A stretch of DNA of 64,000 nt, from assembly GCF_006715305.1 (NCBI RefSeq), contig NZ_VFMY01000001.1:558001-622000 (forward strand), given 5' to 3'. Below, in pieces: positions 9,925 to 18,119 of this stretch. Each line of letters begins with the position of its first letter. Positions within the stretch are counted from its first letter, which is position 1. This DNA comes from Arthrobacter sp. SLBN-100. GTDB lineage: Bacteria; Actinomycetota; Actinomycetes; Actinomycetales; Micrococcaceae. A program made the translations under genes and the position numbers. Below the pieces are notes generated by a model that saw only the letters and a program-made list of their open reading frames with translations, did not search any database and was not told the origin of the DNA.

Positions 9925-10284
9925 ATGACTGACCAGCCAAAGGGCGAGCTTGTCTGCAAGGTGGATGAGATCCAGCTGAAGCAGGCGCTGCGGATCCTGA
10001 TCGATGACTACCCTGTGGCGATCGTCAAGGACTCCATGGGGGAGATCCACGCAATCGGCGACACCTGCTCGCACGCGGACATTTCACTGTCCGAGGGCGA
10101 AGTGGAGGGCTGTGCCATCGAGTGCTGGGGCCACGGCTCCCAGTTCGATCTGCGCACCGGCGAACCGCTGCAGCTGCCGGCCTATGATCCCGTGCCCGTC
10201 TTCGCCGTCGAAATCAGGGGCGATGAGGTCTACGTGGACTTCACCAACATCCTCAACGGCGCCGAAGCCCCCAACTTCAGCTAG
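9925..10284 (+). CDS. Rieske-type [2Fe-2S] ferredoxin subunit in the suf operon
   Basis: A 119-residue soluble protein made almost entirely of one Rieske domain. The ligands are C48-x-H50 (TCSHAD) and C67-x2-H70 (CWGHGSQF), so it should bind a [2Fe-2S] cluster with two Cys and two His. It resembles the small ferredoxin components of nitrite reductase or dioxygenases but has no oxygenase partner nearby. Placed between sufD and sufC, it probably donates electrons in cluster assembly or is an early client. That role is inference from position. Confidence 0.92.
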   Translation: MTDQPKGELVCKVDEIQLKQALRILIDDYPVAIVKDSMGEIHAIGDTCSHADISLSEGEVEGCAIECWGHGSQFDLRTGEPLQLPAYDPVPVFAVEIRGDEVYVDFTNILNGAEAPNFS

Positions 10285-10363
10285 CACCACAGAATTACGA
10301 ACCAACTTCCAGACAGAGACCGCACCGCCGCCGCCAGGCACGGTGCAGAGGAGAACAAGACAT

Positions 10364-11152
10364 ATGTCTACTCTTGAGATCAAGGACCTGCACGTCAGCA
10401 TTGAGACGGAACAGGGCACCAAGGAAATCCTGAAGGGCGTCAGCCTGACCATCCGGACCGGCGAAACCCACGCCATCATGGGCCCCAACGGCTCCGGCAA
10501 GTCCACGCTGGCCTCCACCATCGCAGGCCACCCCCGCTACAACGTGACCAGCGGCTCCATCACCCTGGATGGCGAAAACGTCCTGGAAATGAGCGTTGAC
10601 GAGCGCGCCCGCGCCGGCGTTTTCCTGGCCATGCAGTACCCGGTGGAGGTCCCCGGGGTCAGCATGACCAACTTCCTGCGCACCGCCAAGACCGCCATCG
10701 ACGGCGAAGCCCCCAAGCTGCGCACCTGGACCAAGGACGTCAAGGCTGCCATGGAGCAGCTGCGCATCGATGCCGACTTCGCCCAGCGCAACGTCAACGA
10801 AGGCTTCTCCGGCGGCGAGAAGAAGCGCGTGGAGATCCTCCAGCTGGAGCTCTTCAAGCCCAAGTTTGCCGTCCTGGACGAGACTGACTCCGGCCTGGAC
10901 GTTGACGCATTGAAGGTTGTTTCCGAGGGCGTCAACCGCGCCCACGCGGACGGCAACATGGGCACGCTGCTCATCACGCACTACACGCGCATCCTGCGCT
11001 ACATCAAGCCTGACTTCGTGCACGTGTTCGTGGACGGCCAGGTTGTTGAAGAGGGCGGCCCCGAGCTCGCCGACCGCCTTGAAGAAGAAGGCTACGACCG
11101 CTACGCCAAGGGCGCCGGCACAGCCGCTGCCCCCGCTGCAGCACAGGCCTAG
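10364..11152 (+). CDS. sufC: Fe-S cluster assembly ATPase SufC
   Basis: A 262-residue ABC-type ATPase that drives the SufBCD scaffold. Walker A GPNGSGKST spans residues 40-48, the signature is FSGGEKKRVEILQ, and Walker B is AVLDETDSGLD, the SufC-specific form. The ATG at 10364 is preceded by AGAGGAG; an in-frame extension upstream is noncoding spacer. The C-terminus ends in an Ala-rich tail. Confidence 0.97.
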   Translation: MSTLEIKDLHVSIETEQGTKEILKGVSLTIRTGETHAIMGPNGSGKSTLASTIAGHPRYNVTSGSITLDGENVLEMSVDERARAGVFLAMQYPVEVPGVSMTNFLRTAKTAIDGEAPKLRTWTKDVKAAMEQLRIDADFAQRNVNEGFSGGEKKRVEILQLELFKPKFAVLDETDSGLDVDALKVVSEGVNRAHADGNMGTLLITHYTRILRYIKPDFVHVFVDGQVVEEGGPELADRLEEEGYDRYAKGAGTAAAPAAAQA

Positions 11153-11166
11153 TAAGGACATTCGCC

Positions 11167-11499
11167 ATGACCGAAATCAACGCGGCACGCACGAGCCTTG
11201 AGGACGTCGAGGAGGCGCTGAAGGACGTTATTGATCCTGAACTCGGCGTCAACATCGTGGACTTGGGCCTGCTGTACGGCCTGAAGTACTCAGACGACGA
11301 CGGTGCGCTGCTGATCGACATGACCCTGACCACCGCAGCGTGCCCGCTCACCGATGTCCTCGAGGAGCAGGTGGGCAAGGCGCTGGACGGCGTGGTTGAC
11401 GACTGGCGCCTGAACTGGGTCTGGATGCCGCCATGGGGTCCGGAGCGCATCACCGACGACGGCAAGGACCAGATGCGGGCCCTCGGCTTCAACATCTAA
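11167..11499 (+). CDS. sufT: SufT-like DUF59/MIP18-family Fe-S maturation factor
   Basis: A 110-residue protein of the PaaD/MIP18 family. The hallmark DPELGVNIVDLGLLYG and the conserved cysteine in TTAACPLTDVLEEQV are present. Family members help deliver Fe-S clusters to target enzymes. It is the last gene of the suf operon and lies 14 bases after sufC. In mycobacteria sufS and sufU lie between sufC and this gene; both are absent here. A strong terminator follows. Confidence 0.92.
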   Translation: MTEINAARTSLEDVEEALKDVIDPELGVNIVDLGLLYGLKYSDDDGALLIDMTLTTAACPLTDVLEEQVGKALDGVVDDWRLNWVWMPPWGPERITDDGKDQMRALGFNI

Positions 11500-11543
11500 A
11501 TCCCCACCGCCTCCCTGGCCGGCGGAGGCCCCTTTTGGGAATA

Positions 11544-11580
11544 CGACGGCGGGTCACCTTTCCTGGGTGACCCGCCGTCG
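11544..11580. terminator. Terminator of the suf operon
   Basis: Perfect 15-base-pair stem (11544-11558 with 11566-11580) around a 7-base loop, placed 45 bases after the sufT stop. A smaller hairpin (GCCTCC/GGAGGC near 11512-11529) followed by CCCTTTT precedes it, so termination may occur in two steps. Confidence 0.85.
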
Positions 11581-11590
11581 TCGTTGGCTC

Positions 11591-11650
11591 ATCGACTGCT
11601 CCGTAAGTGCCCTTATGGACCCTCAAAACGGCGTTTACGGAGCAGTCGGT
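11591..11650. repeat. Palindromic interspersed element, copy 1
   Basis: Sixteen-base arms (11591-11606 and 11635-11650, 15 of 16 paired) separated by a 28-base spacer. A related copy in the opposite orientation lies at 35196-35263 with the same spacer length and 22 of 28 spacer bases shared after reverse complementing. It sits between the convergent suf operon and the zinc peptidase gene, four bases from the peptidase stop codon. Confidence 0.8.
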
Positions 11651-11653
11651 GGC

Positions 11654-12532
11654 TTAGAGGTTAGTTGCTGAGAAGGTATCGCACTGGTTGATGTCTCCGG
11701 TTTCGTAGCCGGTGTAGAACCAGCGTTGGCGCTGTTCGCTGGAGCCGTGGGTCCAGGCCTCGGGAGAGACCCGCCCGGTAGCCGCTTCCTGGATCCGGTC
11801 GTCGCCCACCGCCGAAGCAGCGGACAGGGCGTCGTTGAGATCCTGCTGGGTGAGCTGCTCCAGGAAGGGCTGGCCGTCCGGCCCGGGCTGGGTGGAGGCG
11901 TGCTTTGCCCACAGGCCGGCGTAGCAGTCGGCCTGGAGCTCAACGCGCACGGCGCCGGATTCAGGTCCCTGCGGATCCTGCTGGGCCTGGTCCAGGTTTC
12001 CCAGCACGTTCTGGATGTGGTGCCCGAACTCGTGGGCCACCACGTATTCCTGGGCGAGGGGACCGCCCGAGGACCCGAAACGGTCCACCAGCTCCTGGAA
12101 GAAACCGGGATCAAAGTAGGCCGTGGTGTCGGTGGGGCAATAGAACGGTCCAACGGCACTGGAGGCCGTACCGCAGCCGGTGTCGACCCCCTGCTCGAAA
12201 ATTACCGTCTCCGGCTGCGGGTACTGCACGTTGTACTGCTGCAGATAAGCCGGCCAGAAGGCGTTCAGGCTGTTCACGGTGCCGGTAATGCGGCAGTCCA
12301 CGCGGGCGTCGGCGTCGGCGCCGGTTTCGCAGGCCGGTGCCGTGCCCTGGCTCTGCGGTGCCTGCCCGGCACCCGCGAGGCCCTCAAGCAACTGCGGGTT
12401 CACGCCCAGCAACGTGGCGATGAGCAGGATGAGCCCGCCGCCGATTCCTCCGCCTACCTTCACTCCACGGCCCATGCCGCGCCGATCCTGGACCTGTGAA
12501 GGATCCAGCTGAACGTTGTCGTTGAAGCTCAT
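11654..12532 (-). CDS. Putative neutral zinc metallopeptidase, YpfJ family
   Basis: A 292-residue protein with one N-terminal membrane anchor (about residues 25-44, Gly-rich then LILLIATLLG) and an extracytoplasmic domain. The zinc site H167-E-F-G-H171 is in VVAHEFGHHIQNVLG, the pattern of the Zn_peptidase (PF04228-type) family, whose substrates are mostly unknown. Cysteines at 68, 80, 120 and 132 could form disulfides outside the cell. It is a single leftward gene, divergent from the acyl-CoA ligase. Confidence 0.88.
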   Translation of the reverse strand: MSFNDNVQLDPSQVQDRRGMGRGVKVGGGIGGGLILLIATLLGVNPQLLEGLAGAGQAPQSQGTAPACETGADADARVDCRITGTVNSLNAFWPAYLQQYNVQYPQPETVIFEQGVDTGCGTASSAVGPFYCPTDTTAYFDPGFFQELVDRFGSSGGPLAQEYVVAHEFGHHIQNVLGNLDQAQQDPQGPESGAVRVELQADCYAGLWAKHASTQPGPDGQPFLEQLTQQDLNDALSAASAVGDDRIQEAATGRVSPEAWTHGSSEQRQRWFYTGYETGDINQCDTFSATNL

Positions 12533-12591
12533 AAGGTCACAATACCCGCGGACTCGGAGTTCAATCCGCGCCGGCCGGTAAAGTTGATCCG

Positions 12592-13998
12592 ATGCCTTTC
12601 CTCAACAAGATCCAGCGCTGGGCCGAAGAGCGGCCGCACGACACTGCCGTCGTGGTTGCCGGTCAGCGGCTCACGTGGGCGGAGCTGCGCGCGTCCGCTG
12701 CCCGCATGGTGCCCGATACAAAAGCCGTTACATCCCTTTGCGAGGCCAATTCGGTGGACTTCGCGGTGAAGTTCGCTGCCGCTGTAGCGGGTGGCCGCCA
12801 GTGCGCCGTCCTTGATCCTGCCTGGCCTGAAGCACTGCAGGAGGATATCGTCCGCCGGGTGGAGTCTTCCGCCCGGCCTGCCGCTGTATCCCCGGATGAT
12901 GACCTTGCCGACGGCGCGCCCGAGGCCACGTTCCTTATAGGGCTCACCTCGGGAACAACCTCCGTCCCGAAGGCCTTCAGCCGGTCGCGGCGGTCCTGGC
13001 AGGAATCGTTCGAAGCCTCCATCGAATTCTTCGGACTGGACCAGGACGACGTGACGCTGGCGCCGGGCCCGCTCGCCGCGAGCCTCAACCTGTATGCCCT
13101 GGCCGAGTGCCTGTACGCGGGTTCGGAATTCCAGACCCTCGAAGCGTTCGACGTCGGCGACGTCCACGCGGCCATTACGCACGACCGTGTCACCCGGCTG
13201 GTACTGGTGCCCACGATGCTGAGGATGCTCAGCGAACGTGGAATGACCGGTTGCGTGGACGCGTCCGGGGTGCGCACCATCATCTGTGCCGGGTCCAAGC
13301 TGGACGCCCGGACCTTGGAAGCTGCCCGCCGCTGGGCGCCTCATGCCACGATTTTTGAGTACTACGGTGCCTCCGAGCTGAGCTTCGTTTCCGGCGCGGG
13401 CCTTCCTGCCGGTGAAGCGGCCGCGGCCGGTGGAACCGGCATTGGCCGGCCCTTCCCGGGCGTGGACGTCAGGATCCTCGGTGACTCCGGCGAATTCTTA
13501 CCGGGCGGGGCAGCCGGCAACATCTGCGTGCGCAGCGGGATGGTCAGCAACGGCTACCTCTGGGGTGACGACGGCCAGGCCCTGAAGTCCTTCGATGGCT
13601 GGTTTACCGTGGGGGACCAGGGCTACCTGGAAGCAGGGGAGTTGCATATCCTGGGCCGCCGCGCAGACATGATCCTCACCGCCGGCAAAAATGTGTACCC
13701 GCATGAGGTGGAGCTGGCCCTGGCCGCTGTGCCCGGCGTAGCCGCTGCGATTGCCGCCGGGATGCCGGACGACCTGCGGGGCCAGCGCGTGGTGGCCGCA
13801 ATCGTTCCCTCCGCCGGAGCTGTGACTGCCACCCAGCTGAAGGCGGGACTGGAGGGCATCCTGACGCGCGACAAGTGGCCGCTGCAATACTATGCGGTCA
13901 CTGAACTGCCCGCCACGGAGCGGGGCAAGGTCAGCCGGAACCTCTTGCTGGACTGGATCAGCGCGGGAGATCCCAGGATCCGCAGCCTTGGCACCTGA
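12592..13998 (+). CDS. AMP-binding acyl-CoA ligase linked to biotin transport genes
   Basis: A 468-residue member of the adenylate-forming ligase family that would activate a carboxylic acid to its CoA thioester. The phosphate-binding loop LTSGTTSVPKAFS covers residues 118-130, YGASELS is the A5 motif, and the C-terminal lid carries the catalytic lysine in TERGKVSRNLL. It is a little short for the family. It overlaps the thiolase gene, and both run towards ecfT-ecfA-bioY. From memory a Bacillus operon (yhfS-yhfT-yhfU) pairs the same three protein types under BirA control, which hints at a biotin-precursor acyl substrate. Confidence 0.88.
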   Translation: MPFLNKIQRWAEERPHDTAVVVAGQRLTWAELRASAARMVPDTKAVTSLCEANSVDFAVKFAAAVAGGRQCAVLDPAWPEALQEDIVRRVESSARPAAVSPDDDLADGAPEATFLIGLTSGTTSVPKAFSRSRRSWQESFEASIEFFGLDQDDVTLAPGPLAASLNLYALAECLYAGSEFQTLEAFDVGDVHAAITHDRVTRLVLVPTMLRMLSERGMTGCVDASGVRTIICAGSKLDARTLEAARRWAPHATIFEYYGASELSFVSGAGLPAGEAAAAGGTGIGRPFPGVDVRILGDSGEFLPGGAAGNICVRSGMVSNGYLWGDDGQALKSFDGWFTVGDQGYLEAGELHILGRRADMILTAGKNVYPHEVELALAAVPGVAAAIAAGMPDDLRGQRVVAAIVPSAGAVTATQLKAGLEGILTRDKWPLQYYAVTELPATERGKVSRNLLLDWISAGDPRIRSLGT

Positions 13999-15163
13999 AC
14001 TCCTCCTTCCGCCGGACCGCCAGCCTGTCATCATCGCAGCCCGGAGGACTCCCGTCTGCCGGACCAATGGTGCGTTGCGGGAACTCCGGGCCCATGAGCT
14101 TCTGGCGCCCGTCCTGCGCGAGCTCGTGACCGGGCTGGCGCCTGGTGCCGTCACCGACGTTGTAGTCGGCAACGCCGTGGGCGGCGGCGGAAACGTAGCG
14201 CGGCTTGCATTGCTGGATGCCGGCCTGCCGGTCAGCGTGCCCGGCCTCACGGTGGACCGCCAGTGTGGTTCGGGACTGGACGCCATTGTTCTCGCTGCGG
14301 GCCTGGTAGCGGCAGGCGGTAATCCCTTGTTTCTGGCCGGGGGAGTGGAAAGCACCAGCACCGCGCCTTTGCGGGCGCACCGGAACGACGATGGTGCACC
14401 GGAGTTTTACCGGCGCGCCCGGTTTGTGCCGGAGAAGTTCGGCGACCCGGACATGGGCGTGGCGGCCGAAACCGTGGCGCAGAAGTTCGGCGTCGGCAGG
14501 GACCGGCAGGATGCGTTCGCCCTGTGCAGCCACGGGCGGGCCCTTGCCGCAGCCGAGGCGGGACATTTCGACGACGAACTGGTTCCGCTCGCTGTCGGCG
14601 ACGGGACGGTTGCCGTGGATGACGGCCCCCGCCGGGGGCTGAGCGCAGCGGTGATGGCGCGGTTCCCGGCGGCCTTCGTGGAGGGGGGAACTGTCACCGC
14701 CGGAAACTCCTGCTTCGACGCGGACGCTGCCTCCGCCGTCGTGATCACTTCAATGAAACGCGCCCGGGAACTGGGTGCGCCGGACGGCTTGCTCGTGCTG
14801 GGCACCGGCACTGCCGGTGTGGAACCAGAGGTACTGGGCATCGGTGCTGCCGCCGCGGCACGGGACGTGTTGACTGCTGCCGGCGTGAGCGCGGATGAGC
14901 TGGACCTCGTGGAGTTCAACGAGGCGTTCGCGTCGCAGACGCTGGCCAGCCTCGACGAGCTGGCTATTGACGCCGGGCGGGTAAACCTCGACGGCGGGGC
15001 GCTGGCCCTGGGCCACGCGTACGGTGCGTCTGGCGCCGTTTTGGTGACCCGGCTGCTCGCCCAGGCACGCCGAAACGGAACGCCGGGAAGCCTGGCCTTG
15101 GCCATGATCAGCATCGCCGGCGGCATGGGGACGGCGGCCTTGTTGCGGTACGAGTGCTTTTAG
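13988..15163 (+). CDS. Thiolase-family protein with altered second catalytic cysteine
   Basis: A 391-residue thiolase-fold protein. The acylated cysteine is present at C93 (DRQCGSG), the NEAF loop is present (FNEAFASQ), and H343 lies in GHAYGASG. The usual C-terminal CxGG catalytic cysteine is replaced by serine at about residue 375 (SIAGGMG). This predicts reduced or different chemistry, for example hydrolysis or condensation without normal thiolysis. The TTG start at 13988 overlaps the ligase end by 11 bases and has AGGA upstream; earlier in-frame starts would lie inside the ligase. It is convergent with ecfT, with only 18 bases between stops. Confidence 0.85.
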   Translation: MAPELLLPPDRQPVIIAARRTPVCRTNGALRELRAHELLAPVLRELVTGLAPGAVTDVVVGNAVGGGGNVARLALLDAGLPVSVPGLTVDRQCGSGLDAIVLAAGLVAAGGNPLFLAGGVESTSTAPLRAHRNDDGAPEFYRRARFVPEKFGDPDMGVAAETVAQKFGVGRDRQDAFALCSHGRALAAAEAGHFDDELVPLAVGDGTVAVDDGPRRGLSAAVMARFPAAFVEGGTVTAGNSCFDADAASAVVITSMKRARELGAPDGLLVLGTGTAGVEPEVLGIGAAAAARDVLTAAGVSADELDLVEFNEAFASQTLASLDELAIDAGRVNLDGGALALGHAYGASGAVLVTRLLAQARRNGTPGSLALAMISIAGGMGTAALLRYECF

Positions 15164-15181
15164 CCGCTTACCAGCGGCACG

Positions 15182-15805
15182 TCAGTCCTCTGCCTCACCC
15201 AGGCCGCGGGCAGCGAGTGCCTCGCCCGTCTGCCGGGCAAAGGCCACGGAGGTGATGAACACGGGCAGGATCAGGGCCCGCGGATTGCGCTCCAATCCCC
15301 GCGCCCGGGCGGAATCCCGGACGTCGGCGAACGTGCCGGCGATGTAGGGGATGCTGCGCAGCATGATGCCGATGGTCAGGGCGAAGCGTTCGGGGTCGGC
15401 GCCAAATCTCTGGAACGGCGTCGCCGCCTTGACCACGCCGTCCAGGAGCTTTTGCACCGGTGTAGTGGCGGTGAGCAGCGATGCCGCCACTACGCAGATG
15501 AGGATGTTCAGGACGATCCGGGCCGCCGTGGGTGCTCCCAGCTGCCACCACTGGAAGAGCCCGATCACCAGCAGGACGGCGGCAAGCGGTCGGACCGCGC
15601 CCCACAACCGTTTCATGCCGGCGCCGGTGAGCAGGAAGAGGCCGCCCAGTACGGCGAGCACCGCCGCGGAGATGAGCCAGTCCTGGATGATGAACGAGGC
15701 CAGGCCGCAGCCGAAGACCAGGAGGAACTTCAGCGCCAGCGGTGAGCGGTGGACCAGGGAGTTCCCCGGGACGTAGTTGGCCAGGAGGAAGCCGTGGCCC
15801 CTCAC
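15182..15805 (-). CDS. ecfT: ECF transporter transmembrane component (BioN/EcfT)
   Basis: A 207-residue membrane coupling subunit of an energy-coupling-factor importer. It has about five hydrophobic segments and the two Ala-Arg-Gly coupling motifs (SARARGLE and AARGLGE) that contact the ATPase. The GTG start overlaps the ATPase stop by four bases. With the ATPase and BioY upstream it completes a dedicated biotin importer. Confidence 0.92.
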   Translation of the reverse strand: MRGHGFLLANYVPGNSLVHRSPLALKFLLVFGCGLASFIIQDWLISAAVLAVLGGLFLLTGAGMKRLWGAVRPLAAVLLVIGLFQWWQLGAPTAARIVLNILICVVAASLLTATTPVQKLLDGVVKAATPFQRFGADPERFALTIGIMLRSIPYIAGTFADVRDSARARGLERNPRALILPVFITSVAFARQTGEALAARGLGEAED

Positions 15806-16533
15806 CGGGGGCTCGGTTCTGTCGCGTGGAGGCCCTCCATGCAGAGGGTGCGGTAGGCCGCCACAGCCTCCGCCGCGGCGCCGTCGAATGCGACTTTGCC
15901 GTTTTCGATAACCAGCACACGGTCCATTTCCAGTGCGAGGTCAAGGTCGTGGGTGGACATGATGATCTGCTGGTCCAACCCGGCCAGGGTCCCCCGGAGG
16001 AGTTCGCGGTTGCGGAGGTCCAGGAGGGTGGAAGGCTCGTCGAGCACCAGGACTTTTGGGTTTACCGCGAGCACGGCGGCGAGCGCCATCAGCTGCCTTT
16101 CACCGCCGGAGAGCTCGTAGATGCTTTGGTCGGCCAGGTGCAGGAGCCCGAGGCGATCCAGCGCTGCGCCTGCCTGGTTCCGCCGCTCGGCGCCGTTTTT
16201 CACCGAGCGCCGGAGGGAGAGTTCCACGTCCTCCCGGCCGGTGGGCATCACCAGCTGGGAGAGGGGATCTGTGAAGACAAAGCCGACGTTCCTGCGGACC
16301 TTGCGGACGGCACTGACTGTACTGTCGCCGTCGACCTCCACTCTGCCTGTTGTTGGCTGGATGAGGCCGTTGACCAGGCGCAGGAGGGTGGATTTCCCGG
16401 AACCGTTGGCGCCAATGACGCCCACGCGCCTCTCCGTGAGGCGGAGGTCGACGGCGTCAAGGAGGACTTTGGGCTCCGGCGAGTTTTCTGTTTCGGCGGC
16501 GACCGTTACCTGGTCAAAGGTCACAGCGGGCAT
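15802..16533 (-). CDS. ecfA: ECF transporter ATPase (BioM/EcfA)
   Basis: A 243-residue ABC ATPase with Walker A GANGSGKSTLLR, signature LSGGERQLMALAAVL, Walker B VLVLDEPSTLLD and switch STHDLDLA. It powers biotin uptake with EcfT and BioY. Only one ATPase gene is present, so it should act as a homodimer, as in BioMNY systems. It starts nine bases after the bioY stop. Confidence 0.93.
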   Translation of the reverse strand: MPAVTFDQVTVAAETENSPEPKVLLDAVDLRLTERRVGVIGANGSGKSTLLRLVNGLIQPTTGRVEVDGDSTVSAVRKVRRNVGFVFTDPLSQLVMPTGREDVELSLRRSVKNGAERRNQAGAALDRLGLLHLADQSIYELSGGERQLMALAAVLAVNPKVLVLDEPSTLLDLRNRELLRGTLAGLDQQIIMSTHDLDLALEMDRVLVIENGKVAFDGAAAEAVAAYRTLCMEGLHATEPSPR

Positions 16534-16542
16534 GCGGGAGAC

Positions 16543-17205
16543 CTAGGCGTTGGTGGTCTGGGCGGCGTTGGTGGTCTTGGCGGCGTTGCGGCGGACCCGG
16601 CGCACCAGGATGTCCGGAAAGGCGCGGTGGAGGGCGACGGCGATGACCGCGGCCAGGATGTTCTTGACGATGTCGCCGGGGTAGAAGACGAGGTCGCTCA
16701 CGAAGGCCTGGCCCAGGGTGGCCTTGGTGTTCAATGCGATGCCGGCGACCCCGAGTGAGTGCACCACCAGCACGCTGGTGACAGTGGCGGACAGGAACAG
16801 CCACAGGGCACGGGCCTTGGTGGTCCGGCGGATCACCACGGTGGCTAACCATCCGACGATGCCGGCGGCGATGGGGAAGGCGATGATGTAACCGGCTGAA
16901 GGGCCGGCGAGGATACCCAGCCCGCTGCGGCCCTGACTGAAAATGGGGAGGCCGGCGAGGCCCAGCAGGGTGTAAAGGCCGACGGCGGCGAAGCCCCTGC
17001 CGGGGCCCAGGACCAGGCCGGTGAGCATCACGGCAAGGGTCTGGAAGGTGATGGGGACGCCGAAGCCGTTGACCGCGAGTCCGGGCACGAGGGCTGCGCC
17101 GGCGACGAGGGCGGCGAAGACGGCAATCAGTCCGAGGTCGGTGGCGTTCCAGCGGCGGCGCCCGCTGTTCAGGGTGTTTGTAACGGCGGTGTCGGCGTTG
17201 CTCAT
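16543..17205 (-). CDS. bioY: Biotin transporter substrate-binding protein BioY
   Basis: A 220-residue membrane S-component that binds biotin. Typical BioY stretches are seen: FQTLAVMLTGLVLGPGRG, LGLAGLPIFSQG and GPSAGYIIAFPIAA. The ATG at 17205 is chosen for its upstream AGGA; an earlier start at 17229 adds eight residues without support. First gene of the bioY-ecfA-ecfT operon, with a palindrome about 76 bases upstream that may regulate it. Confidence 0.95.
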   Translation of the reverse strand: MSNADTAVTNTLNSGRRRWNATDLGLIAVFAALVAGAALVPGLAVNGFGVPITFQTLAVMLTGLVLGPGRGFAAVGLYTLLGLAGLPIFSQGRSGLGILAGPSAGYIIAFPIAAGIVGWLATVVIRRTTKARALWLFLSATVTSVLVVHSLGVAGIALNTKATLGQAFVSDLVFYPGDIVKNILAAVIAVALHRAFPDILVRRVRRNAAKTTNAAQTTNA

Positions 17206-17280
17206 GGCGGTCCTGTCGGGGTTGTACAAGCGGAATCTAATGTACTGCCGACGTTACCGGGGCGTGACTGCCCGCATTTT

Positions 17281-17293
17281 GTAGGTGACCTAC
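17281..17293. promoter_or_regulatory. Candidate operator upstream of bioY
   Basis: Perfect palindrome GTAGGT-G-ACCTAC (six-base arms around one base), 76 bases upstream of the bioY start. It does not match the BirA or BioQ operator patterns I know, so the regulator is unidentified. A possible -10 (TACATT on the minus strand, near 17239-17244) lies between it and the gene. Confidence 0.4.
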
Positions 17294-17495
17294 TAAGGCC
17301 GGGGGCCGGAGCTGAGCGCTCGGCACAACTCTGTCTCTTCTCCTCCGCGGTTGCTTCCCTCAGGCGTGCGCGGTGGAGAGCACCGTTCCAGGCCTTCGGG
17401 GCGTAGGCTGACGGCTAGTACCTTCAGGGTGGCAGATCCCACCACCGCTCCGGCCAGGCAGACGTACTACAACCGGGAACTGGAGACTGCCCCCT

Positions 17496-17935
17496 GTGTC
17501 ACTTGTGCGACGCTTCGACCACGTCGGCATCACTGTTGCTGACCTGGATAAAGCAACGGCATTCTTCGTCGGTTTGGGGCTTGAGGTGGAGGGCCGGATG
17601 TTCATGGAGGGAGAGTTTGTGGACACCGTCATCGGCATTCCCGACTCCCGCAGCGAGATCGTTATGCTGCGGCCGCCCGATGGGGTGCTGGCGTGGAGCT
17701 GTCGAGCTTCGTCCAACCGGGCCACGAGCCAGGGTCTCCCGCTGCGATGTCCACTGAACTGGGCCTGCGGAACGTCGCTTTCGAGGTGGACGATCTTCAA
17801 GGCGCCCTTGAGCGGCTGGCCGCGGACGGCTACGGTCTGGTGGGCGGCGTCGGCCAATACGAGCACGTCTGGCGCATGGCCTATGTGCGGGGCCCGGAAG
17901 GAATCATCGTGTCCCTGGCGGAGCGGATCGGTTAA
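17496..17935 (+). pseudogene. Frameshifted VOC/glyoxalase-family protein
   Basis: The N-terminal half (RRFDHVGITVADLDKATAF to IVMLRPPDG) and the C-terminal half (VELSSFVQPG to IIVSLAERIG) of one VOC-fold protein lie in two different frames. The switch is at the G run 17682-17685: adding one G would join them into a single protein of about 146 residues. Start is GTG at 17496. The break in a homopolymer means either a real inactivating mutation or a sequencing error. No metal-site assignment or substrate is possible. Confidence 0.85.
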
Positions 17936-18119
17936 GGTCACGCCCTGCGAGCTGAATCGTGAATGGCGGCTTTGGCCCATGAGTACGGGGATCCCCGCCT
18001 GTAAATTTCTCAGGACCAGTGTCAGACTGATGCAAGAGGCGCATTTCCTGGGTTCGGACCACGTTCCGGTGGGCATCCATTGGCAGAGAACAGCACCACT
18101 CGGTTACAGGAGGTAAATG

